Below, piece by piece: positions 1 to 6,733 of a stretch of 15,583 nt of DNA. A program made the translations under genes and the position numbers. Position 1 is the first letter of the stretch. Each line of letters opens with the position of its first letter. The notes beneath the pieces were generated by a model, which worked only from the letters and a program-made list of their open reading frames with translations, had not been told where the DNA came from and ran no database searches. The stretch is from Myxococcales bacterium (GTDB taxonomy: Bacteria > Myxococcota > Myxococcia > Myxococcales > Anaeromyxobacteraceae): NCBI GenBank assembly GCA_021784495.1, contig JAJXSQ010000011.1, positions 1-15,583 of the forward strand, written 5' to 3'.

Positions 1-206
1 TGTCCATCAACTCGCGCACGAGAACGGGTAGCGAAAGGACGAAGCGTGACCAGCCCACGCGCCGGGTCTCCCGTATGTCTCCCGGAACTCGGGGCATCAC
101 CGGGGAAGACGGGGGAAGTGCGGGGAAGGGCTCCGGGATTGAAGTGCCTGTCCTGAGAGCCAAAACGACAGAAAGGCGTGGACTGTCGCTCGGTGAGCGT
201 TCACTG
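1..206. other. Left-edge non-coding stretch, AT-richer than the rest
   Basis: No reading frame here looks like a real protein, and I found no tRNA cloverleaf. The part at about 135-240 is visibly richer in A and T than the rest of the window. It lies directly downstream of a decayed recombinase on the minus strand. That position and composition fit the flank of an old integrated element, but no attachment-site repeat can be identified because only one side is in view. Confidence 0.4.
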
Positions 207-515
207 TCAGGCAAACCTCAAGTCCCTTTTCCCGCTCCATCTTGCCCCGGTAACCACCTGGGTCCCCGCGGCTTTCCGTTTCCGGCCGCCACAGGGCCGC
301 TCCGTTGCCGCCTGGTCGCCGTGGGCGACCGCCGCCGGCGCGTCGAGCAGCTTCACGGCGTCCCGCCTCACGTCGGCGCCGGGGAGGGGCCGTACCGGAG
401 CGTCCCCTCGATGCTCACGTGGCCGAGCAGCTCCTGGACCGCCTTGACCGAGACGCCGCGCAGGACGGGGTGGCTCGCGAAGGTGTGCGGGGCCACCTTC
501 CGGCGGGCTTCGGGA
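207..515 (-). pseudogene. Tyrosine recombinase (phage/ICE-type integrase) C-terminal remnant, frameshifted
   Basis: Read on the minus strand from about 515, one frame encodes the box II region of a tyrosine recombinase: PHTFASH, then VQELLGHVSIEGTLRY, with the GHxS histidine and the RY nucleophile tyrosine recognisable. That frame stops at 368-370. A second frame then continues with the usual post-tyrosine tail (VRRDAVKLLDAPAAVAHGDQ) and stops at 207-209. A frameshift just after the tyrosine therefore separates the two halves. The conserved HxLRH arginine is replaced (KVAPH), and the N-terminal catalytic domain is missing, because the adjacent protease gene takes over from 567. About 100 codons remain of a protein usually 300-400 residues long. 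It cannot be active and marks a former integration site. Confidence 0.75.
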
Positions 516-566
516 TGGGGAGGTGTAATTGTCGTCGAGCAGGCGCTGCCCCGCGGTCGGCCTGGA

Positions 567-1775
567 TCACTCCCGCCGCCACTCGCGGGGGACGGAGTGG
601 TTGGACGCGTACCGCTCGAGCCTGCTCGCCAGCTCGTTCGCCTCGCGCTCCTGCCGCGCGGCGAAGCCGAGCAGCTCCGCGGATCCGTCGCCCGAGATCT
701 CGGAGCGGGAGACCCGCTCCGCGAGCGCGAGGTGGACCTGGTGCCAGAGCCGCTCCTGGCCGCCCAGCTGCGAGAAGGTGTGCCGCCACCAGCCCTCGTC
801 GTGGCCGGCCGGTCTGGCGTCGCTCCCGGGCAGCTCGGTGAGCACGAGCCGGTGCCGCTGCGTGTCGATGTGCACCGAGTAGCCGGCGAGGAAATCCATC
901 CCGACCAGCCCCTCGAAGGCATCGGACATGGGCGCGGTGACCGTGGCGGGGACGAACTCGGTGCGGGCCTCGTCGACCGAGAGCGAGTCGAGGACCACCA
1001 GCACCGCCAGGGTCCGCCCGCCGATGCCGCCCGCGATGGTCATCAGGCGGTTCGAGCCCTCGTCCAGCACCCCCAGCCGCTCGGCCAGGGGAGTGAAGAG
1101 GATGGTCCCCGGCGCACCCGTGTCGAGCGCCATCGCGGCCGTCACTCGGCCGTTGAGCTTCACCGGGATGATGATCCGCTGCGACTGCCCCTCGAGGGCC
1201 CTGTACGACACGGCGATCTGCCTGGGGGCCGGCGCCTGGGGTTCCCCCGGCGCTTCGGTGGAGGCGGGCGCCACCGCGCCGGGGCCCGGGGCCGCGACGT
1301 TCGCCACCGCGGGAGCAGGAGCGACGGCGGGCGCAGGAGCCACGGCGGACGCGGCGGGCGCGGCGACCTGGGGCTCCGCCGTCCGGGCCGGAGACGGCGC
1401 GGTGATGGGGCTCGCGAGCGGCGCGGGCGGGACGGGCGAGGGCGACCCGGCGACGCACGCTGGCGGAGACTGCGCCCCGACGAATCCCCGGGTCAGGTAG
1501 CCAACGCTGGCGCTTGCGAGCGCCACCAGCCCCACCAGCGGGACGCTCATCCCCGGCGAGGGCGACGCAGGCGCCGCCCGACCGGAGCTCGGCGGAGAGG
1601 GGGCCATGTCGAGAGGCCGTCCCGGAGCGCCCGTCGCGCCCGGTCGAGCCGCCGGCAGGGAGGCCCCGGCCCGTTGCTGCTGCGCCCCCTCGCGGGAGAA
1701 GGCCGTCTTGCAGAACTCGCAGTAAAGGGCGCCGTCACGGTTCTGCTGGTGGCACACGGGGCACGGCGTCGCCAT
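567..1775 (-). CDS. Zinc-ribbon, membrane-anchored retropepsin-like aspartic protease
   Basis: A 402-residue protein. Residues 5-23 carry a zinc ribbon (CPVC...CEFC). A Gly/Pro/Ala-rich stretch is followed by one hydrophobic segment (about 77-97), then a long Ala/Pro linker (about 105-185) with VAPAPA repeats. A retropepsin-like clan AA domain starts near 187. Its catalytic motif is ALDTGAPGTIL, with D218, and a later conserved strand is GLVGMDFLAGYSVHID. One catalytic Asp per chain implies a homodimer. A charged helical tail of about 100 residues ends the protein. The zinc ribbon probably stays cytoplasmic and the protease faces the periplasm. The ATG at 1775 is chosen over a TTG at 1811 because the zinc ribbon starts immediately after it. 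The gene is separated by 242 bp from the oxidoreductase upstream on the same strand. Substrate unknown. Confidence 0.8.
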   Translation of the reverse strand: MATPCPVCHQQNRDGALYCEFCKTAFSREGAQQQRAGASLPAARPGATGAPGRPLDMAPSPPSSGRAAPASPSPGMSVPLVGLVALASASVGYLTRGFVGAQSPPACVAGSPSPVPPAPLASPITAPSPARTAEPQVAAPAASAVAPAPAVAPAPAVANVAAPGPGAVAPASTEAPGEPQAPAPRQIAVSYRALEGQSQRIIIPVKLNGRVTAAMALDTGAPGTILFTPLAERLGVLDEGSNRLMTIAGGIGGRTLAVLVVLDSLSVDEARTEFVPATVTAPMSDAFEGLVGMDFLAGYSVHIDTQRHRLVLTELPGSDARPAGHDEGWWRHTFSQLGGQERLWHQVHLALAERVSRSEISGDGSAELLGFAARQEREANELASRLERYASNHSVPREWRRE

Positions 1776-1958
1776 GGCGCAGATCTGCTCAGGTTCACGG
1801 GGCGGCGGCAAGGCCGTCGATCGCGTCGCCGCGCCCGCGGCGGCGATCGGTCCCCCGTCGGCGGCACCCGCGGGGCGCCGGGACCGGCCTCACCGCGACG
1901 CTCCGCCGACGCGGCGGGGGCGCGAGCCGATCGTCGAGATGCAGCTCGGACCCGCTCG

Positions 1959-1977
1959 CTTCGCGGTGAGCGCGAAG
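1959..1977 (-). terminator. Candidate hairpin terminator downstream of the oxidoreductase gene
   Basis: A perfect 7-bp inverted repeat, CTTCGCG and CGCGAAG, with a 5-nt loop, lies about 40 bp past the stop of the molybdopterin oxidoreductase. There is no T-run on either strand, so this is a weak intrinsic terminator at best. The rest of 1776-2017 shows no gene. Confidence 0.35.
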
Positions 1978-2017
1978 GGATCGGCTGCCGCCCGCGGACT
2001 CGCCCACCGGCTCGTCG

Positions 2018-4348
2018 TCAGGCGGAGCCGGCCGCGCGTTCGGTCGATGGCGCTGGCCGGACCCGGACGCGGACATACTTGTGATACGGGGTCGCCGTGA
2101 TCGGGTCGCGGTGCGCGGCGTCGGTGAGCTCGTTCACGATCGGGCCGACGACACGGCGGCCGCCGTCGGCCGTCGGGTATCGCTGGCCGTAGCCGTGCGG
2201 GAGCGTGACCATGCCGGGCAAGAGCCTGTCGGAGAGCTCCACCCGGACGTCGATTCGCCCTCTCGCGGACTCGCACACCGCCCACGCGCCGGGCACCAGC
2301 CCGAGCCGCGCCGCGTCCTCGGGGTGCACGTGGAGCGCGCCATCCGGATCGCTCTTCCGCCAGGCGGGATCGCGGAAGATCTGGTTCGCGTTGTAGGCGC
2401 GCCGCTCTCCGGCGATCAGCACCAGCGGGAACTCCTCGCCCCGGGGCTGGTCGGTCTCGGTCGCGAGCGCCGCGAGCGCCTGCAGCATCTCCGGGACCTC
2501 GAGGTGAATCCGCCCATCGGGATGGCGGATCCTGCTCCACACGTCGTCGAACCGCTCCGTCCCGAGGAGCGCCCCCGACCGGCCCGACAGGAGCCGGGAG
2601 AACAACGCCTCGCCGAGGTCGGCCCCATCGCCGCGGAGCTCGGTGCGGCGCACCGCGTCGCCGTGCTGGCGCGCGTACCGCAGGGCCGCCGCCCAGAGCG
2701 GCGCCGTGGCGGCGGCGCCGTCGGGCAGCGCCTGGCCGAGGGAGTCCTGCAGGACGAACGCGGCGTACCTGCGGAGCCGGGGACGCATCCGGAGGAGCGC
2801 CGCCAGCGCGAGCGGGAACAGGCGGGCCCGGGGCCAGCGCCGGTCCACGCGCGCGATGGCGCGGAGCACCGGGAAGCCCCGCGCCGGCAGCTCGCCCATG
2901 GCGACGAGCAGCCGGCGGTACATCTCCGGCTCCGGCAGGGTGCCCGGTGCCGCCGGGAGGACCGGCGCGCGGAGGTGGGCCGCCTGCGTGGGGAACTCCA
3001 TCTGGTAGAAGGTCGTCTCCCACTTCTCGAACTGGGAGGACGCCGGCAACACGTAGTGGGCGAAGCGCGCGGTCTCGGTGAACGCGACGTCCACCACGAC
3101 GAGGAGCTCGAGCCGCGCGAGCGCGCGGGCGTAGGCCTGCGCGTCGGCCCCGGTCAGCGCGGGGTTCGCACCATCCACGACGAGGGCGCGCAGGCGCCCC
3201 GGGTGATCGGTGTCGATCTCGGCGGGCAGGACGTTGGGCGGGAACAGCTTCGAGATCTCCGGGATCCCCGTGATCGCGGTCGTCCACGACCGGCTGGCCG
3301 GGCCGGGCGGGTCGGAGTGGCCGATGAGCGGGAACAGGAACGTGTGGAGCGCGTTGCAGCCGGGCTTCGCGAACTGACCCGGGACGAGGAACAGCAGCTT
3401 CTCGAGGTACGAGTTCAGCGTGGAGTGCAGGCTCTGCTGGAGGCCGAGGTCGACGCGCACCGAGGCGCTCCGCGCCCCTGCGACGAGCCGCGCGACGCGC
3501 ACGACGTCCTCGACCGACACCCCCGCGCGGCGTGCGTACGCCTCGACGGGCACCTCGAGCAGGGCGGCGCGGACGCGGTCGAACCCGCGGGTGCGCGCCT
3601 CGAGGAAGGGGCGATCTTCGAGCCCCTCTCGCACCATCACGGCGAGCATGGCCGCGAGGAGGAACGCGTCCGTGCCGGGGGACGGCCTCAGGTGGATGCG
3701 CGCCAGCGCCGCCGCCTCCGTCCGCCGGGGGTCGATGACGATCAGCGTGCGCGCCGGATCCGCGGCCACGGCGCGCAAGGTCTCGCGCGCGTTCCGGATC
3801 CCGTGCGCCTGCCAGGGGTTCGTGCCGATGAGGACGACGACCTCCGCCTCCTCGACGGCCTCGGCGACGTGGCACGTCTGCCGGCCGAAGAGCCGACCGT
3901 TCACCCAGAAGTCACCCGTCTTCTCCTGCGCGAGCGCGGAGTAGTGGTAACGCGTGCGCATGGCCTCGACGAGGCCGCGGCCGTACACGCCACCCAGGTG
4001 GTTCCCCTGGCCGCCGCCACCGTAGTAGGCGAGCGCGCGGCCGCCGTGGGTGTCTCGGATCGCGACGATGCGCGCGGCGATCTCCCGGATCGCCGTCTCC
4101 CAGGAGATCGGCTCGTGCGTGCCGTCCGGTCGCCGCCGGAGGGGGCTCGAGAGGCGGTCGGCGTGGCGCTGGTAGTGGTCGAGCCGCGCGGCCTTCTGGC
4201 AGAGATAGCCAGCGGAGACGGGATGGCGTTTGTCCCCGCGGATGCGGGTCAGGTGCCCGTCCGCCGTCTGCACCTCGACGCCGCAGTTCCTCGAGCAGAG
4301 GATGCACGCCGTCGCCTGCCAGGGTTCCGGTCCGGTGGCCGCGGTCAT
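2018..4348 (-). CDS. Molybdopterin oxidoreductase (DMSO reductase superfamily, formate dehydrogenase-like)
   Basis: A 776-residue catalytic subunit. The N-terminal [4Fe-4S] motif is CX2CX3CX27C (C15, C18, C22, C50), with K52 following as in formate dehydrogenase and Nap-type enzymes. The central molybdopterin domain includes YYGGGGQGNHLGG (about 108-120) and VVVLIGTNP. The C-terminal dinucleotide-binding domain (about 640-770) includes AYNANQIFRDPAW and LPHGYGQRY. There is no Tat signal, so the enzyme should be cytoplasmic. Aligning by eye with E. coli FdhF puts Q141 (in ALAQEKTGDFW) where the Sec/Cys/Ser molybdenum ligand normally sits. The substrate therefore cannot be called. The start is set by an ATGA overlap with the tetR gene upstream, implying translational coupling. 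No partner electron-transfer subunit lies in the window. Confidence 0.88.
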   Translation of the reverse strand: MTAATGPEPWQATACILCSRNCGVEVQTADGHLTRIRGDKRHPVSAGYLCQKAARLDHYQRHADRLSSPLRRRPDGTHEPISWETAIREIAARIVAIRDTHGGRALAYYGGGGQGNHLGGVYGRGLVEAMRTRYHYSALAQEKTGDFWVNGRLFGRQTCHVAEAVEEAEVVVLIGTNPWQAHGIRNARETLRAVAADPARTLIVIDPRRTEAAALARIHLRPSPGTDAFLLAAMLAVMVREGLEDRPFLEARTRGFDRVRAALLEVPVEAYARRAGVSVEDVVRVARLVAGARSASVRVDLGLQQSLHSTLNSYLEKLLFLVPGQFAKPGCNALHTFLFPLIGHSDPPGPASRSWTTAITGIPEISKLFPPNVLPAEIDTDHPGRLRALVVDGANPALTGADAQAYARALARLELLVVVDVAFTETARFAHYVLPASSQFEKWETTFYQMEFPTQAAHLRAPVLPAAPGTLPEPEMYRRLLVAMGELPARGFPVLRAIARVDRRWPRARLFPLALAALLRMRPRLRRYAAFVLQDSLGQALPDGAAATAPLWAAALRYARQHGDAVRRTELRGDGADLGEALFSRLLSGRSGALLGTERFDDVWSRIRHPDGRIHLEVPEMLQALAALATETDQPRGEEFPLVLIAGERRAYNANQIFRDPAWRKSDPDGALHVHPEDAARLGLVPGAWAVCESARGRIDVRVELSDRLLPGMVTLPHGYGQRYPTADGGRRVVGPIVNELTDAAHRDPITATPYHKYVRVRVRPAPSTERAAGSA

Positions 4349-4968
4349 CGCTCGACTCCTGGCGCGCGCGTCGGGTCGTCGGCGGCGGCATCGGCGGGCT
4401 CCGGCACCGCCAGTTTGCGCGCGGCACGGAGGATCCGATCCGAGAGCTCCGGATCCTCGACGGCCCGCGCGAGCGCCAGCGCGCCCGACAGGAGCGCGAC
4501 GGTCGCGAGGACCCGGTCCTCGGGCGACAGCCCCGGCGCGGCAGGCGCCCGCGGCGCGAGCTCGGCCACGAGCTGGCGGACGTAGCTCTCGATGGCCTCT
4601 CGCGGGCGGCCACGCGCTCGCCCGACCTCGGCCGCCAGCGCGGGCAGCGCGCAGCCGCTGGCCGGATCGTCGCGATGCGCCCGGCTGAGGTAACGGCCGA
4701 CCACGGCGCAAAGCCACGGGACGCCCTCGAGCGCCTCGAGGCCGGCGAGCAGTCGCGCGCGCGTCTCGTGGAAGGAGGCGCGGAGCGCCTCGGCGAGCAG
4801 GGCGTCCTTGGACGCGAAGTGGCCGTAGAACGCGCCCGCCGTGAGCCCGGCCGCCTTCATCACCTCGTCGACGCCCGCGGCGCGGAACCCCTTCGTCCGG
4901 AATCGCCGTGCTGCGGCGCCGAGGATCTTCTGCCGCGTCCGGGCCTTGTGGTCGAGGGAGTAGCGCAC
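4345..4968 (-). CDS. TetR/AcrR-family transcriptional regulator
   Basis: A 207-residue protein with the usual TetR layout. The N-terminal helix KARTRQKILGAAARRF is followed by a helix-turn-helix at about 31-50, with the signature LTAGAFYGHFASKDALL. A variable, all-helical ligand-binding domain follows. The GTG at 4968 is used because the N-terminal helix begins directly after it; an ATG at 4973 is in another frame. The stop overlaps the start of the molybdopterin oxidoreductase, so the regulator and the enzyme are co-transcribed. A near-perfect 24-bp palindrome ends 3 bp before the start codon, which points to autorepression of the operon and derepression by an effector, perhaps the enzyme's substrate. 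The effector is unknown. There is no Shine-Dalgarno upstream. Confidence 0.92.
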   Translation of the reverse strand: MRYSLDHKARTRQKILGAAARRFRTKGFRAAGVDEVMKAAGLTAGAFYGHFASKDALLAEALRASFHETRARLLAGLEALEGVPWLCAVVGRYLSRAHRDDPASGCALPALAAEVGRARGRPREAIESYVRQLVAELAPRAPAAPGLSPEDRVLATVALLSGALALARAVEDPELSDRILRAARKLAVPEPADAAADDPTRAPGVER

Positions 4969-4971
4969 GCC

Positions 4972-4995
4972 ATGGGATTACGATCGTAAGCCCAT
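4972..4995. promoter_or_regulatory. Palindromic operator of the TetR regulator
   Basis: The core TTACGATCGTAA (4978-4989) is a perfect 12-bp palindrome. Extending outward, 11 of 12 base pairs of the 24-bp site are symmetric. It lies 4-27 bp upstream of the tetR GTG. A weak minus-strand promoter can be drawn through it: TTGCGT (5003-4998), a 17-bp spacer, and TAATCC (4980-4975), which ends 6 nt before the GTG. A repressor bound here would block that promoter. It lies over 100 bp from the divergent SRAP gene, so control of that gene is less likely. Confidence 0.75.
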
Positions 4996-5100
4996 CGACG
5001 CAACCCCCATCCGCCCCGGGCCCCCGAGAGGGCCTCCCGGTCGCCGGGGTTCCAGGTGGCCGAGGAGGAGGTCTCCCTGGTGGCGCGCCGGGATCGGCCC

Positions 5101-5112
5101 TACGATCCCGCC
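5101..5112 (+). promoter_or_regulatory. Candidate -10 element and leaderless start of the SRAP gene
   Basis: TACGAT (5101-5106) ends exactly 6 nt before the ATG at 5113, placing the expected transcription start at the ATG. No convincing -35 is seen. A GAGGAGG stretch near 5062 is too far upstream to serve as a ribosome-binding site for this start. Confidence 0.4.
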
Positions 5113-5802
5113 ATGTGCGGCCGGATGACCCTCGCCAGGTGGGACGTCCACGAGCTCGCGGCGCTCCTCGGCGCCGACCTCCTGCCCGAGCACGCCGCGC
5201 TCTTCCGGCCCCGCTACAACCTCGCCCCGACGCAGCAGGGCTGGATCGTCCGGGTGGTCGGTGGCCGCCGCCGGTTGCTCCCCGCCACCTGGGGACTCCA
5301 GGGGCCGCGGGGCCCCGTGATCAACGCGCGCGCCGAGACGGCCGGGCGGCTCCCCACCTTCCGCCCCCTGGTCGCCGGCGGGCGCTGCGTCGTCCCCGCC
5401 GACGGCTTCTTCGAGTGGGAGGGACGGCGGGGGGCGCGGGAGCCGCTCTGGTTCCACCCGGGGCAGGGGCCCTTGCTGATGGCCGGCCTCCACCGCGACG
5501 GGCCGGGCGGCGGCTTCGTCGTCCTGACCACCGCCGCCAGCGGCGCCGTGCGCCCCGTCCACGATCGGATGCCGGCGCTCCTCACCGCCGCCGAGGCCGG
5601 CGCCTGGCTCGAGCGGCCCGACCTCTCCCTCCTGCGCCCGGCGCCGGACGACCGGCTCGAGGCCTTCCGCGTCTCGGACCGGGTGAACTCGGCGGCCGTC
5701 GACGACCCGTCGTGCGTGGCGCCGATCCCGCGGCTCGCGCCGGCGCAGGGCTCGCTCGCCCTCGGTGGCCGCCCTCCGCCGGAGCGTGACGGCCGGGCCT
5801 GA
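5113..5802 (+). CDS. SRAP-domain protein (YedK/HMCES family), abasic-site DNA-protein crosslinker
   Basis: A 229-residue SRAP protein that fills the whole family domain. After Met removal, C2 (MCGRM) becomes the N-terminal residue that forms a thiazolidine crosslink with abasic sites in single-stranded DNA. The other active-site residues are present: N71 (in PVINARAET), E101 (in DGFFEW) and H150 (in VHDRMP). The conserved RYNLAPTQ motif is at 34-41. The start is fixed because C2 must directly follow the initiator Met; an upstream in-frame ATG at 5056 would bury it. The role is protection of abasic sites during replication, and some relatives are tied to the SOS response, though no LexA box was recognised here. 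The gene is transcribed divergently from tetR and appears to stand alone. Confidence 0.93.
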   Translation: MCGRMTLARWDVHELAALLGADLLPEHAALFRPRYNLAPTQQGWIVRVVGGRRRLLPATWGLQGPRGPVINARAETAGRLPTFRPLVAGGRCVVPADGFFEWEGRRGAREPLWFHPGQGPLLMAGLHRDGPGGGFVVLTTAASGAVRPVHDRMPALLTAAEAGAWLERPDLSLLRPAPDDRLEAFRVSDRVNSAAVDDPSCVAPIPRLAPAQGSLALGGRPPPERDGRA

Positions 5803-6056
5803 TCCGCGGCCGGGCGACCGCCGGGCGGGACGAGCTCGACGAACGCGGCCCCCTCTGCGCCGGACTCGGGCGGTGCAGGGAGCGCTCGCTTCGTACTAGC
5901 ATCGCCGGCGCAGGCCTCGCTGCGGATCCCGGACGATGGGGGAGACGCGGATCGGCGCGCGGGGAACGGCCGGCTCGGGTGAACGGGAACGCCCGGAGGG
6001 GGTTCCTGGACGCCGGGATCGGTCATCGTGAACGCGGTGCGGACGGGGAGGACGCC
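5803..6056. other. Intergenic region before the DUF6125-type gene
   Basis: No credible gene is seen in this 254-bp stretch. A TACTAGCAT sequence at 5894-5902 resembles a -10 element, but no good -35 precedes it. If used, the downstream gene would have a leader of roughly 150 nt. A GTG at 5979 is in frame with the downstream gene but lacks support from the protein sequence. Confidence 0.3.
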
Positions 6057-6608
6057 ATGGCACGGGACCAGCTGGAGAGCGCCGACGGGCGGGCGGCCGC
6101 GGCGCTGCGGGCGCTCGACAAGGAGGAGCTCGTCCGGATCGCGCTCGACGACGCCAAGAACTGGCTGGCGCACGACGGGCTCTGGTTCCAGGCGGTGGAG
6201 CGCGCTCACGGGATGGACGCCGCCATCGAGGCCGATCGGGCCGCCTGGGAGCGCTTCACGGTCATCGAGGCGACCCGGATCCTGGAGCGCCTCGGGCTCG
6301 AGCCGGGCGGCGGCATCCCGGCGCTCCTCCGGTGCCTGGAGCACCGGCTCTACGCGCGTCTCAACGTCCAGGAGGCGATCGAGGTGACCGCCACCCGCGC
6401 GGTCTTCGTGATGCGCGACTGCCGGGTCCAGTCGGCCAGGAGGCGGAAGGGGCTGCCGGCCTTCCCCTGCAAGAGCGTCGGCCTGGTGGAGTACGCCGAG
6501 TTCGCCCGCGCGGTCGACCCGCGCCTCCGGACCCGGTGCCTCGCCTGCCCCCCCGACGAGCACCCGGACGACGCGTGGTGCTCCTGGGAGTTCACGCTGG
6601 CGGGCTGA
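6057..6608 (+). CDS. DUF6125-type cysteine-rich cytosolic protein
   Basis: A 183-residue protein without signal peptide or membrane segment. The N-terminal half is helical (AKNWLAHDGLWFQAVE, about 33-48). The C-terminal half carries conserved-looking cysteines: C122 and C138 in DCRVQSARRRKGL...FPCK, then C161 and C164 in RCLACPPD, and C175 in CSWEF. It matches my recollection of the family named DUF6125, often annotated only as 'cytosolic protein'. The cysteine pattern suggests a metal or Fe-S site, which is inference. The ATG at 6057 follows a strong GGGGAGG ribosome-binding site. The gene is separated by 125 bp, with its own candidate hairpin and promoter, from the receiver-kinase gene, so it is probably not part of that operon. 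Function unknown. Confidence 0.82.
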   Translation: MARDQLESADGRAAAALRALDKEELVRIALDDAKNWLAHDGLWFQAVERAHGMDAAIEADRAAWERFTVIEATRILERLGLEPGGGIPALLRCLEHRLYARLNVQEAIEVTATRAVFVMRDCRVQSARRRKGLPAFPCKSVGLVEYAEFARAVDPRLRTRCLACPPDEHPDDAWCSWEFTLAG

Positions 6609-6612
6609 CCGT

Positions 6613-6626
6613 CGCGGGCCCCCGCG
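6613..6626 (+). terminator. Weak GC hairpin just after the DUF6125-type gene
   Basis: CGCGGG and CCCGCG form a compact inverted repeat with almost no loop, starting 5 nt after the stop codon. There is no T-run, so termination is only a possibility. In DNA this GC-rich such hairpins also arise by chance. Confidence 0.25.
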
Positions 6627-6697
6627 CCCGGCTCGCCGGCGCCACCGGCACGCGGAGCAACAGGCACCGACAGTACGTGCCGGCCCGGGCGGGTCCC

Positions 6698-6733
6698 TTC
6701 CCATGTTCGAGACCCCGTCGGTATACTCGGAGT
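6698..6733 (+). promoter_or_regulatory. Promoter of the receiver-kinase/PilZ-methyltransferase/hybrid-kinase cluster
   Basis: TTCCCA (6698-6703) and TATACT (6722-6727) are separated by 18 bp and match the sigma-70 consensus at 4/6 and 5/6 positions. The -10 ends 6 nt before the GTG at 6734, so the transcript would begin at or next to the start codon. This is the clearest promoter in the window. Confidence 0.6.

Noticed and set aside
1300..1400. Tandem-like repeats of GGAGC/GCAGGAGC type
   Set aside because: These are the coding repeats of the Ala/Pro linker (VAPAPA) of the protease, not an independent DNA repeat element.
75..2084. Plus-strand open frame at the left edge
   Set aside because: Low-complexity translation running across the integrase remnant and antisense to the protease gene; no domain recognised.
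2081..4585. Plus-strand open frame opposite the molybdopterin oxidoreductase
   Set aside because: Antisense shadow rich in Arg, Glu and Gly with no motif; the minus-strand frame has the complete Fe-S and cofactor motifs.
5979..6056. Upstream GTG start extending the DUF6125-type protein by 26 residues
   Set aside because: The extension has no conserved-looking sequence, and the ATG at 6057 has a strong, well-spaced ribosome-binding site.
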